Numbered from the stretch's first letter, positions 12,926-25,302 are shown. The stretch: 64,000 nucleotides of DNA from Cheilinus undulatus (GCF_018320785.1 NC_054873.1:19000196-19064195); one strand, 5' to 3'. A program made the numbers and translations. The notes: a model not told the origin generated them from the sequence alone.

Positions 12926-13900
12926 CCCTACTTAAACTCTCCAAGTGTTCCTGGTTTTAAACAAGATTTTCAATGGCACAGAACAAAAAGGGCTACCAGA
13001 CCTCACTTCTTGGAAGACCTCGTGGATAATTGGCATTTTTATTCCTAAAATGTTTTATTTCTCACGGTAATCACTTACAAGTTTCTCTAGGACTTTGGTA
13101 TTCCACCACAGCTTGTTAACTTTACATGCACTGAAATGTAACTGAAATGATTCATGTGTCACAATCCTTAAGGTTCTTAATTATCTGTTTAATCAGGTCG
13201 TCTAGCCCCAGCAACAGATGCCCGCTCCTCTTTACTGGAGGCTGTCAGGTATCAGGATGCCCTCGGGCAATAATTGCATCTGACAAATGAGTTTTGACAA
13301 AGGAATAGAGTGAAGGGTGGTCAATCTTGTGCTGATCTGACGGTGCAACTTAATTGAAACTATCAATCACTAGCACTATCCACAATCTCTTCTTTTCTGA
13401 CTTTCATTTTACTCCTGCAAAATCCATTTCTCCCACTCACAGCTGCAAGAATATCTCTCCTCTCTGTCAGTCTCGCTGCCTCTCATGCTCACTTGCACAC
13501 ACATATTAAGACCTATGTATGTGCGTGAAAAATCAATACAAAAATATTGCCTCTCTCTGCTGGCTCTCAATCCTCATCAGTCCCCCCCTGCGGTGCACAA
13601 ACACATTACTTGTTCATTACATTGTGACAGAGCTAATTAATATGTCATTACAGCGTTTTTCTGCAGTTTTTCCCCCAACAGTCTGCCTCTCCAACTCTGC
13701 AGCAGGTTTGTGTTTAGTGCAGTGCTATCTAAAGTCTGTGCATAAACATAGTAGTGGCTTTCCCCCGGCATCACTACAGTCCCACATGGGATGTCACAGT
13801 CACTGTCAGGGAAGAGAGGATAGAGTAAGAACAATAGGAAATACCTCCCTTCTCTGGAGAGGAAAGGGTTAAGCCTATTACAGGAGACCAATCAGGACTG
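12926..13900. other. intergenic, no gene recognised
   Basis: Nothing coding is supported. The segment becomes pyrimidine-rich around 13380-13510. Confidence 0.5.
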
Positions 13901-14384
13901 GGGGAGCACTGCAAACCTCCGCAGTAAGAGAGAGAGGGAACAAGAGAGAGGAGAGAGAGAGAGGAGGGAGCAGAGCAGAGCGGGAGATAGAGAGATACGA
14001 GGAGTGTGATGGTTTGCACTCAGAATCCACACAGCTAGGCAAGGAGGGAGCGCAACAGAGTTCTTTAAAATGAGGAGGAGCCGTTTTTTTGAATGGATGG
14101 GAAAAAAAGGGGAAGGAAAAGAAGAATCTCTGTCAGGACTAATCTCTGTGGACTTGTTTTTCTCTGTGCGGGACTCTGGGAGGAAAGAACATCTGTCAGT
14201 TGTGTGACCCCTTGTGTGGTCATCAATATTCAATCCCACTTCTTGGATTACAGCTGGAAGGAGTGGAAGATAAACCAGCAGGTTTTTTATCGGTCGACCT
14301 AGATTGTTGCAGAGCTGGAAAGAGGAGAGAAGACAGGGTTGTGTGTGGACCAGCTCCGGAGCATCTGTGTTTACCCTGCATGGT
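13901..14384 (+). other. possible 5' non-coding leader exon of gpr22
   Basis: A GA-rich tract (13925-14000) leads into sequence that ends at 'ctgcatg|gtgagc', a good donor near 14384. A strong acceptor preceded by a long polypyrimidine tract lies about 1 kb downstream (15366), and another directly before the gpr22 coding exon (18886). Mammalian GPR22 has untranslated exons upstream of a single coding exon, so this arrangement is plausible. The evidence is splice-site quality and position only. Confidence 0.25.
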
Positions 14385-15366
14385 GAGCTTAGCTTTGTTT
14401 TGATGGGGCACTCTACTTATTGGTTTGATTTACAGCAGAGCGCTGCTGAGGTGATGGGGGATAAAGATGATGCCAAACAAGGCAACTCATGCACCTGACT
14501 GGAGAGCATGAAAATGTTCCTAATAACTTCTGTTCCTAGATGACTGTCATTAAGAACATGTTATGTTGAAGTAATTTGAAGTAATTAAGTGGCTGCTCCT
14601 GCAAACATAACACTCTTATGCATTGAGATGTATGTGCATTCCCACACATCTTCCTCTTAGCCATCTGGTTCAGCGATAGTTTAAACTTAATATGCAAAAG
14701 CGCACTGTGAAACTGTGCATCTCTACTACATGTACTCTAATCCTCTCTCTTGCCCTGCACAGGAGCATTGCACTCATTGCTCATTTCTGACATGATTGCA
14801 TGGCAAAATCACTGCATCCCTAACTGAAACAACCTTGAAAGATGACCGACATGTTCCCCTAAAGTGATTACATGGATCACATATGGTGACACACGAGGGG
14901 GCATCCTTGTCTTTATGACAAGTTACCCTAGGAACCACACAGCGCTGAAGCTCTGAGGCAGTGTCTGATCATGAAAAATGTATGACCACTTTATCACCGC
15001 TGTGTCTGCAGAAGTCATACTTATTTTCCTGAAATGCTTTACAGTTTATATACAGAATATTACAACAGTGATAGTGAAAGAAAGAGGCTGAGATGTACAG
15101 TAGTCGCTTTTGTGCGCCCTTCATTAGTGCACATGTTATGTTAAAGAGAGCAACACTAAAGATGTAAAGTGCACCAGGCGATGAACAGGAACATGATAAG
15201 ACATCAGAGGCTTGTTGCTATGCTAATAAGAGTTTCCTTGTCGACTCTCAACTGAGGATATGTTTATTTTCACTAACGCATCCCCCACACCTCTCTCTCC
15301 TACTCCTCCTCCTACTCTTTCTCTCTCTTTCTACCATCCATTACCTCGTCCTTTCTCTTTCTTTAG

Positions 15367-15480
15367 GTCGCCGTGAAAGAAAAGATGCAAGACTTGAAGG
15401 ATGGGAAAATGATGTAGTGTGCAGCTCCTTCCTTCCAAAGTCCGATTGTTGTCTGGGATCTGATGTCTGATGAGCTCACT
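15367..15480 (+). other. possible second leader exon of gpr22
   Basis: A roughly 70-base C/T-rich tract (15290-15364) ends in 'ctttag' directly before 15367, a textbook acceptor. The following short frame stops within 20 codons, so any exon here would be untranslated. Its downstream donor could not be fixed, and the end given is arbitrary. Confidence 0.2.
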
Positions 15481-16629
15481 TGCACTACCTCAAGAGGATG
15501 ACCTTCTTCTGAATCACTTAATCAACCCCCCTCCCGCGCTGGTATAAATACTGGTGATCACAAATGTCACAGTGATCACACATGTCATGGTGATTGGACA
15601 CACAAGCAATCTAATAATCTGCTCTGCTCATGCCATAACCGGTGATTGAGGGCTCGACATGCCGGAGACCCGTGCTCGATTTAAAAGTCAATGGCGGCTG
15701 GAGCCAGGCGTACGGAGACCGATGGGAGAGGTGGAGAGTGAAGGCCTGTTCCATTAGAGCTCCCAGGGGGAAAAGCATGGGCCTGGACGCTGCCTGGATA
15801 CGCTGACCTCTCCTGGAAGGATTCTGTGTGTTATAATGGTGTAAACTGGGGGATCTACATGACTGGCAGGAGTACACGCTAATGGATTTTACTGTTTTGT
15901 TTTTTTTTTAACTTACAGATCTGACTGCTTTCTCTTTGAAGCAAGAATTTGGATTGCACTTTAAGCATCACATTCCAGTCCTACACATAAGAAGGAGTCT
16001 GTGTTTCTTTGTTTGCTCGGTTTGGCTTTCTCTTTCCTGCCTGGGAATATCATGAGAATATAAACAGGAGGCTGCTCTGACATCTTAGCCCTTTTCCCCT
16101 CATCCATCAGTGCTCCAACTATTACCAAAGCATACAGCCAAGAGATCTGGGGAAAAATTCAGAGAAAGACAAAAGCCTATATCCCACAAACGATGCAGGC
16201 AGCTTAACCTGAGTGTACTCTCAATTTGGGTTACCAAAAAGCCGGTTGACATTCTTTGGGGAGGTGGACAGGTGCTTTTCTGGCTGTCAGCTTCTCTGGG
16301 ACAGACAGGCAGTGAAAAGACAGCCTCACTGGGGGCTCTGCTGGAGCAGAAACACTTTCCACAGGCTATGTTTGGATGTGATGCTTGTCTCTGTGGATGT
16401 AACATGGACTCTATGGCCTGATTACACAGCCCTGGTATTCAGATAGTGTTGGAGGAAAGGTAAATAGTACAAAATACCATTTATGTTTTCCAGTGCCATT
16501 TTGAAACCCATTAAGATTGGATTTATTTCTCTTGGGGAGGTTGGATGACTTTAATATTCTATTCACTAATCAGTTTAATTTATTCTGGAGTGAAAGTGTC
16601 CCAGCATTTTCTCATCCTTCTTCTTCTAG
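15481..16629. other. gpr22 upstream region, no gene recognised
   Basis: No coding exon is supported. Open frames at 16100-16446 on both strands are mutually overlapping and have no family signature. Confidence 0.45.
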
Positions 16630-17860
16630 TAGTCAGGGCTGGCCATGGGGTCCATTGTAAATGTAAGCTGTTATAATACTCTAATAACCAATCTTACCAA
16701 AGATAACACAAATGTCAGGAAGCCAGAAAAACAGCAGAGAAAATGAAAAATTGAAATGGATAACAATAACAGAATTGTCAAAAACCACAACAATAGTTTA
16801 AAAGGGGCACCAAAGTAAAAAAAAAAAAAAAAAAAAGAAGGGCTGAAAACAGTTATAATGGGGAAGACGGGATAAAGTACCAAAAAGCAATGACACCCAA
16901 AAAATGGGTAAAAAAAAAAGACAGAAAGTGGCAAAAATTGTTTAAAATTGGTATAAAGTAGGAAAAATCAGATAAAACTCTGTAAAAGGAAGTGGCAGAG
17001 CATCAACAATTTGCCAAATAGTGGAGAAAATGGGCAAAAATGGTGAAAATGGGATAGAATTTCCCAGACAAAATTGGCATTAAGTGGCAAAATAGTGGCA
17101 TACATAGGTATGAATGAAAGAAAATTGGACAAATTTGCCAAAAAAGTGGCAAAATTGGGTGAAAAGTGGCAATGTTGTAGCAAATATGGCAAAAAAAGCA
17201 AATGTGGGATCAAGTGCCGAAAAGAAGGGATTAAAATGGGCAAAAAGTGGCAAAATGGACAGAAAGCCACAAAAATTGGTAAAAAGTGGTAACACAGTTT
17301 GACAGAAAGTGGGGAAAAGTGGTAAAAAGCAGCAAAATGGGATCAAATTACAGAAAAGAAAGTGGCATAATGCAGCAAAAATGGGCAAAATAGTGGAAAA
17401 AATGGCTGAAAGCGGCAAAAATGGGATAAAATTTCCAAAAACAGGTGACAAAATTTGCCTTAAGTGGCAAAATAGTGGCATGAGTAAGCGATAAAGGGGA
17501 AAAAAATTATTAAGGTGCTAAAAAGAATGGCACAAATGGGTGAAAAGTGGCAATCTAGTAGCAAATATGGCCAAAAAAACAGCAAATGTGGGTTCAAGTG
17601 CAAAAAGAAGTGATTAAAATGGGCAAAAGGTGGCAAATGAGTAGAAAAAGCAAAAAGGGGGTTAGAAGTGGTAAAAATAGATGAAAAAGGGTGTAGCTTG
17701 GATAAAAGTGGCATAAAAGGGATAAAAGTACCATAAAGAGAGGCAAAAAGTGGTGAAAAAGGGCAACAAACAGCAAAACTTGGTTAAAAGTGGCTAAAAG
17801 AAGTTCCAAAAATGGGCAGAAAAAGTGCTGACATAGGGTTAAAAAAAGTATGAATGAAAA
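16630..17860 (+). repeat. composite repeat family 4, copy 1 (purine-rich minisatellite core)
   Basis: A short 5' module (16640-16700, 'gtccattgtaaatgtaagct') resembles those at about 28340 and 61550. It is followed by over 1 kb of A/G-rich irregular tandem repeat built from units such as 'aaaagtggcaaaaatggg'. The plus strand is strongly purine-biased, which produces artefactual Lys-rich frames on the plus strand and Phe/Leu/Pro-rich frames on the minus strand. The 3' module seen in other copies was not found here. Confidence 0.7.
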
Positions 17861-18890
17861 ATTCTAAAATCAAAACTCAGTAATAGTTTGATGTACTTTT
17901 CACAACCAAAATGAGGCAACTGTTAGCTAGCATGCTAGCACCAATGCTACTGACCTAATGCTTGCATCGACATCATCAATCAGTCATAGTTGGGGAGGAC
18001 CTATTCTCCGGGGTTTATCAGGTGCCAAGCCAGTTCTGTGGGCTGCCCTGCCAGTGGTAGTTACATTTTCACATATACGACTGTTTTTGGTGCATTTGTT
18101 AGTCCTTCAGTTATTCACGCCTTGTCTGAAGTCTTGGATTCAAGGTGCATCTCTGAAAGTTGGAAACCTCCTGGCTGTAAAGTAAACCATTTTCTGCCAG
18201 AATATTTTTGTCACTAATGAAGACCCTCCTGCAAAATCCCAGTGATTCAATACTGCCACAAACTCTTCTTAAGGGACCTCACAGAGCAACAAGTCTTGAA
18301 ACAGTGCCCAGAAATATCAAGCCTGCCCAAATGAGCTTCAAATCTGCTTTTAATCCTTGCCTTCACCCTTAATCTTTGCCTGCTTCAAGACCTCTGGTCC
18401 ACATTAATATGTAAATGGTACAAACTAATATGTTATGACTGCGTCAGCTTAAACATGCTGCAAAAGCCTGATAACCAAACCGTAACAAAGCCACAACAAA
18501 TCAAGTCATAGCATCTTTGGGTCTATTAGAATTTAATTTGTCCCAAAGTGTTTCCATTATGTACCTCTGTGGTGGATAAATCTGTCTAGTCAAAGATACT
18601 GAACAAAAGTTGAAGCTGATTAAGGCGAGAAAGTTGGAAATTAGTGATGTCATGTGCAAAGCAAGCCAATCTTATGTGCAGGGCATAACAGAAAAAAAAA
18701 ACTTCAAGTGTTGTTTTAGTGTCTGATCTCAGCATTTCACATTGACTCTAAAGGCTCCTGAATCATCTCATTAATACCACTTTAACTTTTTGTGAGACTT
18801 CGTAGTCGTGGGTTAATTTCAGCATTGAAACGCTGACCTCTTCTTTTCCTTCATTTACTTTGTTTGTCTCCACTCTTTATTTCTAGGATA

Positions 18891-20207
18891 ATGCATATCC
18901 TTCCCTACCTGGAACAAGAAGCCACCATGAGCAACGTCACGGTCACTGACAACACTGAACCCATCAGCCGCACCATGAGTCCGGCAACTCCCACCCCTTA
19001 TGCCTATCCAGTTAGTTTCCAGGTCTCCCTGACTGGCTTCCTCATGCTGGAAATCCTCCTGGGCCTGAGCTCTAACCTCACTGTGCTTGCCCTTTACTGT
19101 ATGAAGTCAAACCTCATTAGTTCCGTCAGCAACATTGTCACTATGAACCTCCACGTGTTGGATGTGCTGGTCTGTGTCTGCTGCATCCCCCTCACCATCG
19201 TAGTGGTGCTGCTCTCTCTGGAGGGTGACACGGCCCTCGTCTGCTGCTTCCACGAAGCTTGCGTCTCCTTTGCTAGTGTTGCTACCGCTGCTAATGTGCT
19301 TGCCATCACCCTGGATCGTTATGACATCTCCGTCAAGCCAGCCAACCGTGTGCTGACCATGGGCCGTGCCCTGGCCCTGCTGTCTGCCATCTGGGTGCTA
19401 TCCTTTATTAGTTTCTTGGTACCTTTTATTGAGGTAGGTTTCTTTGCACAGGGCCACGCTGAGCTGAACCAGACTGTGGTAGAGAATGTGGTCCATACTA
19501 ACCAGTACTACACAGAACTTGGCCTCTATTACCACTTGCTTGCCCAGATTCCTATTTTCTTCTTTACTGCTGTTGTCATGCTGATCACCTATTCAAAGAT
19601 CCTGCAGGCGCTCAACATCCGCATCGGCACGCGTTTCCATGCCTCACAGAAGAAAAAGGCTCGCAGGAAAAAGCGTCCATCCATGACAGCCATGACACCC
19701 CAGACAGAGGCAACAGACGGATCCCAGAGCAGTGGCAGCCGCAACCCTACGCTGGGCATGCGTACATCTGTCTCCGTCATCATTGCATTGCGCAGGGCTG
19801 TTAAGCGCCACAGAGAAAGGCGTGAGCGCCAAAAGAGGGTTTTTAGGATGTCCCTACTGATCGTATCAACCTTCCTGCTCTGCTGGACGCCGATTACAGT
19901 CCTCAACACAGTCATCTTAAGCGTGGGTCCCAGTGACCTCATGGTCAAGTTGAGACTGGGCTTCCTGGTCATGGCTTATGGGACGACAATCTTTCATCCT
20001 CTTCTGTATGCCTTCACGAGGCAGAAGTTCCAGAAAGTCTTGAAAAGCAAGATGAAGAAGCGAGTGGTGTCGATCATTGAGGCAGATCCTACTCCCAATA
20101 ACGCCATCATTCACAACTCCTGGATCGACCCAAAGAGGAATAAAAAGGTGACATTTGAGGACAAAGAGGCCCAACAGAAATGTCTGTCTTCTGAGGATGT
20201 GGAGTGA
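18891..20207 (+). CDS. gpr22: probable G-protein coupled receptor 22
   Basis: This single coding exon gives 438 residues (human GPR22 is 433) and encodes an orphan class A receptor of the plasma membrane, studied mainly in heart and brain. Seven hydrophobic segments are visible, starting near residue 45. DRY is at 142-144 in 'LDRYDISVKP', CWTP at 331-334 in TM6, and HPLLY replaces NPxxY at 369-373, as in the family. The very basic third loop (residues about 250-318, 'RRAVKRHRERRERQKRVF') and the C-terminal 'HNSWIDPKRNKK' are family hallmarks. N-glycosylation sequons occur at N15 and N193. An acceptor, 'ttctag', ends at 18886, four bases before the first ATG; a second in-frame ATG at 18927 has a stronger context (gccaccatga) and may be the real start, giving 426 residues. 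The second extracellular loop has no cysteine. Which teleost duplicate (a or b) this is cannot be decided here. Confidence 0.95.
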   Translation: MHILPYLEQEATMSNVTVTDNTEPISRTMSPATPTPYAYPVSFQVSLTGFLMLEILLGLSSNLTVLALYCMKSNLISSVSNIVTMNLHVLDVLVCVCCIPLTIVVVLLSLEGDTALVCCFHEACVSFASVATAANVLAITLDRYDISVKPANRVLTMGRALALLSAIWVLSFISFLVPFIEVGFFAQGHAELNQTVVENVVHTNQYYTELGLYYHLLAQIPIFFFTAVVMLITYSKILQALNIRIGTRFHASQKKKARRKKRPSMTAMTPQTEATDGSQSSGSRNPTLGMRTSVSVIIALRRAVKRHRERRERQKRVFRMSLLIVSTFLLCWTPITVLNTVILSVGPSDLMVKLRLGFLVMAYGTTIFHPLLYAFTRQKFQKVLKSKMKKRVVSIIEADPTPNNAIIHNSWIDPKRNKKVTFEDKEAQQKCLSSEDVE

Positions 20208-20550
20208 AGGAACTTATTATCTTTAGGGTATACGGTCAATAAAAGCAGCTAACACTGACATCAGGTCAGGATGAAAAAGGGAACATGTTTATCCAAAGCA
20301 GAAATGTAAATAATATGTGCAATAGAATGTACAAAACAAGAAGTGGATAATTTATTACTATTTATTGAGAAGCAAAAGTAGGTTTCATAGATACAACATA
20401 TATTGTACTGTAGATATTGCATGGCCTTTTGTAATAGTAGTAACATAGCCTACGGTAAATTGTGTAAACATGTACAGCATAGGGTATACAAGGTATATAA
20501 ATAGAGACAGAGAAGTAGAAATTGTATTGTAAATGTATATTTATAATAAA
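20208..20550 (+). other. gpr22 3' untranslated region
   Basis: AT-rich sequence follows the stop. AATAAA signals occur at 20238-20243 and 20545-20550; the second is the likelier main polyadenylation signal because it is followed by a TG-rich stretch. The boundaries are inferred. Confidence 0.45.
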
Positions 20551-21366
20551 TCTTGTGTTCAATAACTCAGCAAAAGGCTTCCTTTCCTCCCCTCCCCCGC
20601 GTTGTTTGTGATTCTGTAACAGCCGTGAGATTACAGCCATTTATCATGACGCCACTTGTTCTGACACTAGACCCTGAACTCCCCAGTGACCACTGACCTT
20701 ACTGCCCCGGAGCCCTCCAAGGAGAGGACCTTAGACTCAAATGAGACTGTAGGTGTAAATGCAGACAGATAAAATGGTGGGAAAATGCAACAGTATCCCA
20801 GGGTATTTATAAATAGCCACAGTGTTGCGTTAAGTACCATCATAAAAATGGTTCTATGTAATAAGCGCATGTTTATGATGAACGCCTCAAGAATGTGTGT
20901 CTGTTTCTAGCACAGCACCACTGCCTGTGTGCTAAGATGTTATAAAAGTGATGACAATGCTCATGCCAAAGTCAGGCCGATATGCTAAACAACAAACCAG
21001 GTATGTAAAGGGCTCGCCGTGGCACAATGGCACAGCGCTATGGTCTTCTTTAAAGTTGAACTCAAACGTGCACCACAGGTTGTAATATGGTTCACAGTGA
21101 TGTAAAAGTTTGAAAACAGATTGATTCCTCCTTCTAATCGGAATAGTTTATGTATAAGTCTACTGTTAGTACCCATGTCTGCTACGTTTTGCAACTGTAA
21201 CATCAGGCACAATGAAAGCGTGAAACATTATTTCTACATAGAGAAACTCCACCAATAAGCTATGTTTTCAACTGCTAACGACTATTTCAAGTGTTCAAAG
21301 TATAAAAACATAAACTTTCTTAATTCTTAAATTACTTTGTGTCGCTAAAGTAGTGACATACTTAGG
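20551..21366. other. intergenic, no gene recognised
   Basis: I see no supported gene or recognisable repeat. Confidence 0.5.

Positions 21367-21427
<61 letters not shown>
21367..21427. repeat. (TA)n microsatellite
   Basis: About 60 bases of almost pure TA dinucleotide are interrupted once by TG and once by AC. The tract directly abuts the left end of a Tc1-like TIR element. Confidence 0.95.
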
Positions 21428-21962
21428 CAGGGCTTAACAAATTTACTAGACCACCCCCCAAAGTAAGGTTTATGCCACAGCTGCCCTAAATTAACAGCAT
21501 TGGTAATTACCAAAATCATTTTTTATGTTTCTGCAATGTTTAATACACCAATATGTAGAAGCTCATAAACTGAAATGATATTTTTAATGCTAAAATATAA
21601 GTATTATTGTTATCCATGGATTTTCATATGTACTGATTTACAAAAAAACTGAAAAAAATAGTAAAGCACATTATTATTTCTTGATTAATATGTCAAATTA
21701 TAGTTATTTACTTGCATTCCTGAAAAGAAAAATGAGTTTTAGTGGTTGAATGTTATGCTTGATTAATTTCTGACTTCTCAGAGAGCTGGCTCAAATTTTG
21801 GTATAAAAGGTGAAATCAGTTTGAAATTCCCCATTCCTGTTCAAAATAGTAAAATGTGGAGAGCTCACTGTAAATGAAAGAGTCCGCATTAAAGCACTTC
21901 ATGATGCTGGATGGTCTCTGAGACAAATATGACAGGTGGTCTAATAAATTTGTTAAGCACTG
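21428..21962 (+). mobile_element. Tc1/mariner-like MITE with transposase N-terminal relic
   Basis: The left end, CAGGGCTTAACAAATTTACT, and the reverse complement of the right end, CAGTGCTTAACAAATTTATT, form a terminal inverted repeat of about 28 bases including 'AGACCACC'. At 21861-21932 the plus strand encodes 'ELTVNERVRIKALHDAGWSL' and then hits a stop; this resembles the start of a Tc1-type helix-turn-helix. The element is an internally deleted derivative. The left flank ends in TA; the right flank begins with 'ca' then TATATA, so the expected TA duplication is imperfect. Confidence 0.8.
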
Positions 21963-22539
21963 CATATATACACTACATATAAAAATAAAATATAAAGCTT
22001 AAAATTATTTTGAGTAAGGCCATAACTTACACTCATACACTAATCTTTATGAACTGTGGCAAAAACAAAAATAAAATGAAATTGCACTCAATTTGCAGAA
22101 AGACAGCATCTTTTAAAAAAATAAACTATTTACAATAGTGAAATCAAATCTCTAAGAGTGCCAGATATTTTTGAGCATACATGTTTGCAGAAGACCATGT
22201 TGAAACAACAATAAGTGGGACTTATGAATTTGCAAGAAAACAACACAATTATAGCCCAGATTATATAATATTATATTGTTTTGATTTGTGCGTTTTATAC
22301 TACATTTCTGCAAAAGAAGGAAGGATATTTCTATAAGAAAACAGAACTCTGGAACACACTGAATGTGATATGTTAGTGTTACTCCTCTGATTTTATATGC
22401 AAAAGGAATTTTTGCTCTATTTTACAATTTTGGTAACAATTCTACCTTTGTTAAAAAAAGGATATACAAAATGGAGCGCTGGTGATCCCGTAGGTTTTAA
22501 AGCGTTAAGGGATCTAGATAATTTGACTCAGCTCAGTAG
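21963..22539. other. AT-rich spacer, no gene recognised
   Basis: Nothing recognisable was seen in this stretch. Confidence 0.5.
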
Positions 22540-22975
22540 CGCTGCTTGTTTGGCTTTTTAAATGTGGATTAAATAATGATAAAGGATGGAGGAAAGGAAA
22601 CTGGCACTCAAATGGGAGCTAGCTACGGTGGTAAACATTGAAGAGCCGTTTTGTTAAACAGGCTCGTTCTTGAACGGCACATCATCACTCGGCTACTTCC
22701 CTTACAAGGTTAATTTGGCTGGCAATACATCAGTTTCAATTAAAAGCATGTATGTGACAAGATGAAGATTTTTTTTATTAGTACTGGCTGCAGCTAGCCT
22801 CTTAGCTCAATACAAGACTCCTCAAGATGTCTCCTTTCATTTGGCTAGACAATGCTAGATGCTAGGAGGTCTGCAGGACTGAGTAAATTGCAAAATTGAT
22901 CACCTCCACGCCAAATGAACTGGTTAAACTGAAAACAAAAAAAAATCTGTTATATCGGGGTCATACTCATGGGTC
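22540..22975 (+). repeat. dispersed repeat family 1, copy B
   Basis: This is the direct-orientation counterpart of 3330-3785. It keeps an extra segment with 'ggctcgttcttgaacggcac' next to 'agagccgttttg', which together form a small inverted repeat (agccgtt / aacggc). The class is unknown. Confidence 0.65.
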
Positions 22976-25302
22976 GTACAGGTCAATTTAAGCTTTAAAG
23001 TCCGAACTTTCCTCTGTCCTATTCGTTCCCAATGGCTGTCCCTCACTTCCTGACCCCCAATGGACATTCACAAGTCATCAAAATCATGTCACTGCAAAGA
23101 ACCTGTAAAATCCTTCCAACGCCCCTATAATAAACTTGCATGTACACGCCGGCAGGTGCTCGGTGGACCTGTATGATGTGGTCTTGGTGGTAATACTGTA
23201 TACTGTAGGAAATTTCTGGCAAGCTTTAACAATATTCCAAAAAAAGAATGCTGCCTAATCCTAGGGACTGAAAAAGAGGGAAAGCAGTAAAGTAGCAGCA
23301 TTGAATTGATGCTACTGAGCAGCTGTAGGGTGTCTGTTCATAGTCACCGCTTCTGGTGTTAAATAACACCTGTGCACACAGCAGAAAACCAACTTTTTCG
23401 ACATAAACCAGGTGTAATCAAAGTTTAGTCTGTTTTGCTCTAACAGTCACCTCTTTGAGCCAAAAGGAAAATCTACTGTCCCCTTATTTTGGTTTGATGA
23501 ATTAGGAATGACTTTATAGTGTTGACAAAAGGAGCAAATATTAACACAAGATAAAAATAAGTATTGTTCTCACACTCAAAGAGAATAAAGTCCTTGGGTT
23601 AACAGATGTAATTTAATCAAACAAAAGGAATATGGAGAAAACGGTTGTTATCAAATGGTCTGTTTTTAATAAAACTAGTACAACAAGCTCTCCAAATGAG
23701 CAAATCCATAACCTAATAAAAGAACTTACTCCTAGAGTCTAATAAAAGATTGTGTCTACACAGCGTAACAGATAATGAAGTTCTTCTTTCTGGCCTGTGT
23801 ATATGAACCAACAGTGCGTGTAATTCTTTGTTTGTGAAGGAATAAGACAGAGAAATTGTATTGCACAAATGGCTGCTGCTGGAAGATTATAACGCAGTCA
23901 GCCTTGTATATTTGGCTCAACTTTTCTATGAAACAAGTTTGCCCTGAATAAGTTGGAATAATCTTTTTAAACAGCTGCAGAAAAAGCACCCGAGTATGAA
24001 TCCACTACAACCAAAAAAAGCTGTCAGCTTATTACATTCAGCCTGGGCTCTAATGCCAAATCTAGATGCAGAGTTACAATATCCATTAGCATATAAAACT
24101 GTGCTCAGCTAGCCTGCCAGCTCCCTTCATTACTATCCCCGGGTCAAGGATTACATTCTGTCTAAGATTAGGATATATACAGTGCATTCATATGCATGCA
24201 TTAAGGTGCATACACACATATGAATATAATGTACTTCACAGTAGATCTCAGTAATGAGCTTATTACACTGCTGCTGTCTCAGGTACAGCAGAAAATTGAA
24301 GAGCCCTTTAGAACCTGAAAGCACAGGGCTGTTGGCTAGCAGAGTGATTACACAACCTCGATCAGATGCTTCCCCGTCTGCCAGTGTGTTGGATGTAGCA
24401 CAACGAAGAGGGCAGAAATGGGAATATTGATGCAGGCGAGGTTCTTTATGACCCTGCTGTAAACAGGTTTGTGGATGTCCCACTACCTTAAGGGCATGTC
24501 TGTGATTGAGAGTGAAGATGGGATCACAGCCAGTGACAGATTAGCCGACAGGGGGAGGGAAAAATAACCTACGAGATAAAACACAGTGCCAGAGGAGAGA
24601 TATAACACAAATATGCAAATGAGCCCAACTTTCAGAAGGAAAACTTCAAAGGTGGGGATTCAAATATGAATGCCTGCACTTTTTCTCCTGCTTCCACCAT
24701 AACAATGATACATACCCAGGATCTATTTTGCAGTTAATACATAATTTAGACCCTTCTTCAAATGTCAGGTATTACTCTAAACTTTATCACCACTGCTGAA
24801 AAATCATTCATATTGATTAAACTATAAGATTCCCCCTTTAAGAGCAGTTCTTTTTACACACAGAGGTCTGTAGTGCAGTCTCATAGGCTGAGCCAAAAAA
24901 GGCTTTTCAAGTACAACCAACATGCATGATGTTCTCACTTAATCGCCATTTAGTTAACACTCCATTATTCAGTCTGACATTCACTTCTTGTTAGTCAGTT
25001 CATGTTTGGGGAGGGGAGGGGCGTTGTTTTGCTCTCACTAATCACTAAGACTGATGTATCTGTTCTCCTGATGTAATTTTCATCTCACACTGAAGCTGAG
25101 GATGGGAGCTTCATTTCATCATGTTCACTGATGTGAAATGACATCTTAATAAACGTATAGCAAAGTCTATATTACTATTAACTATTTAGTGCCCACACTG
25201 AGACTATGCAATAATGAGAAAACAGCAGACACGACAGCAGCATGGGGAAGAATGAAAAAGATAACAGAGCTGATGGAGAAACACGTTTCTTTTTTTAATC
25301 TA
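22976..25302. other. intergenic, no gene recognised
   Basis: Open frames are short and isolated, without family features. No RNA gene was recognised. Confidence 0.5.

Noticed and set aside
16671-17809. Many Phe/Leu/Pro-rich (minus) and Lys-rich (plus) open frames
   Set aside because: They are by-products of the purine-rich minisatellite; apparent membrane proteins are an artefact of T/C-rich complement sequence.
19589-19972. 127-codon antisense frame under gpr22
   Set aside because: It is the reverse strand of a conserved GPCR exon and its residues follow from that coding constraint.
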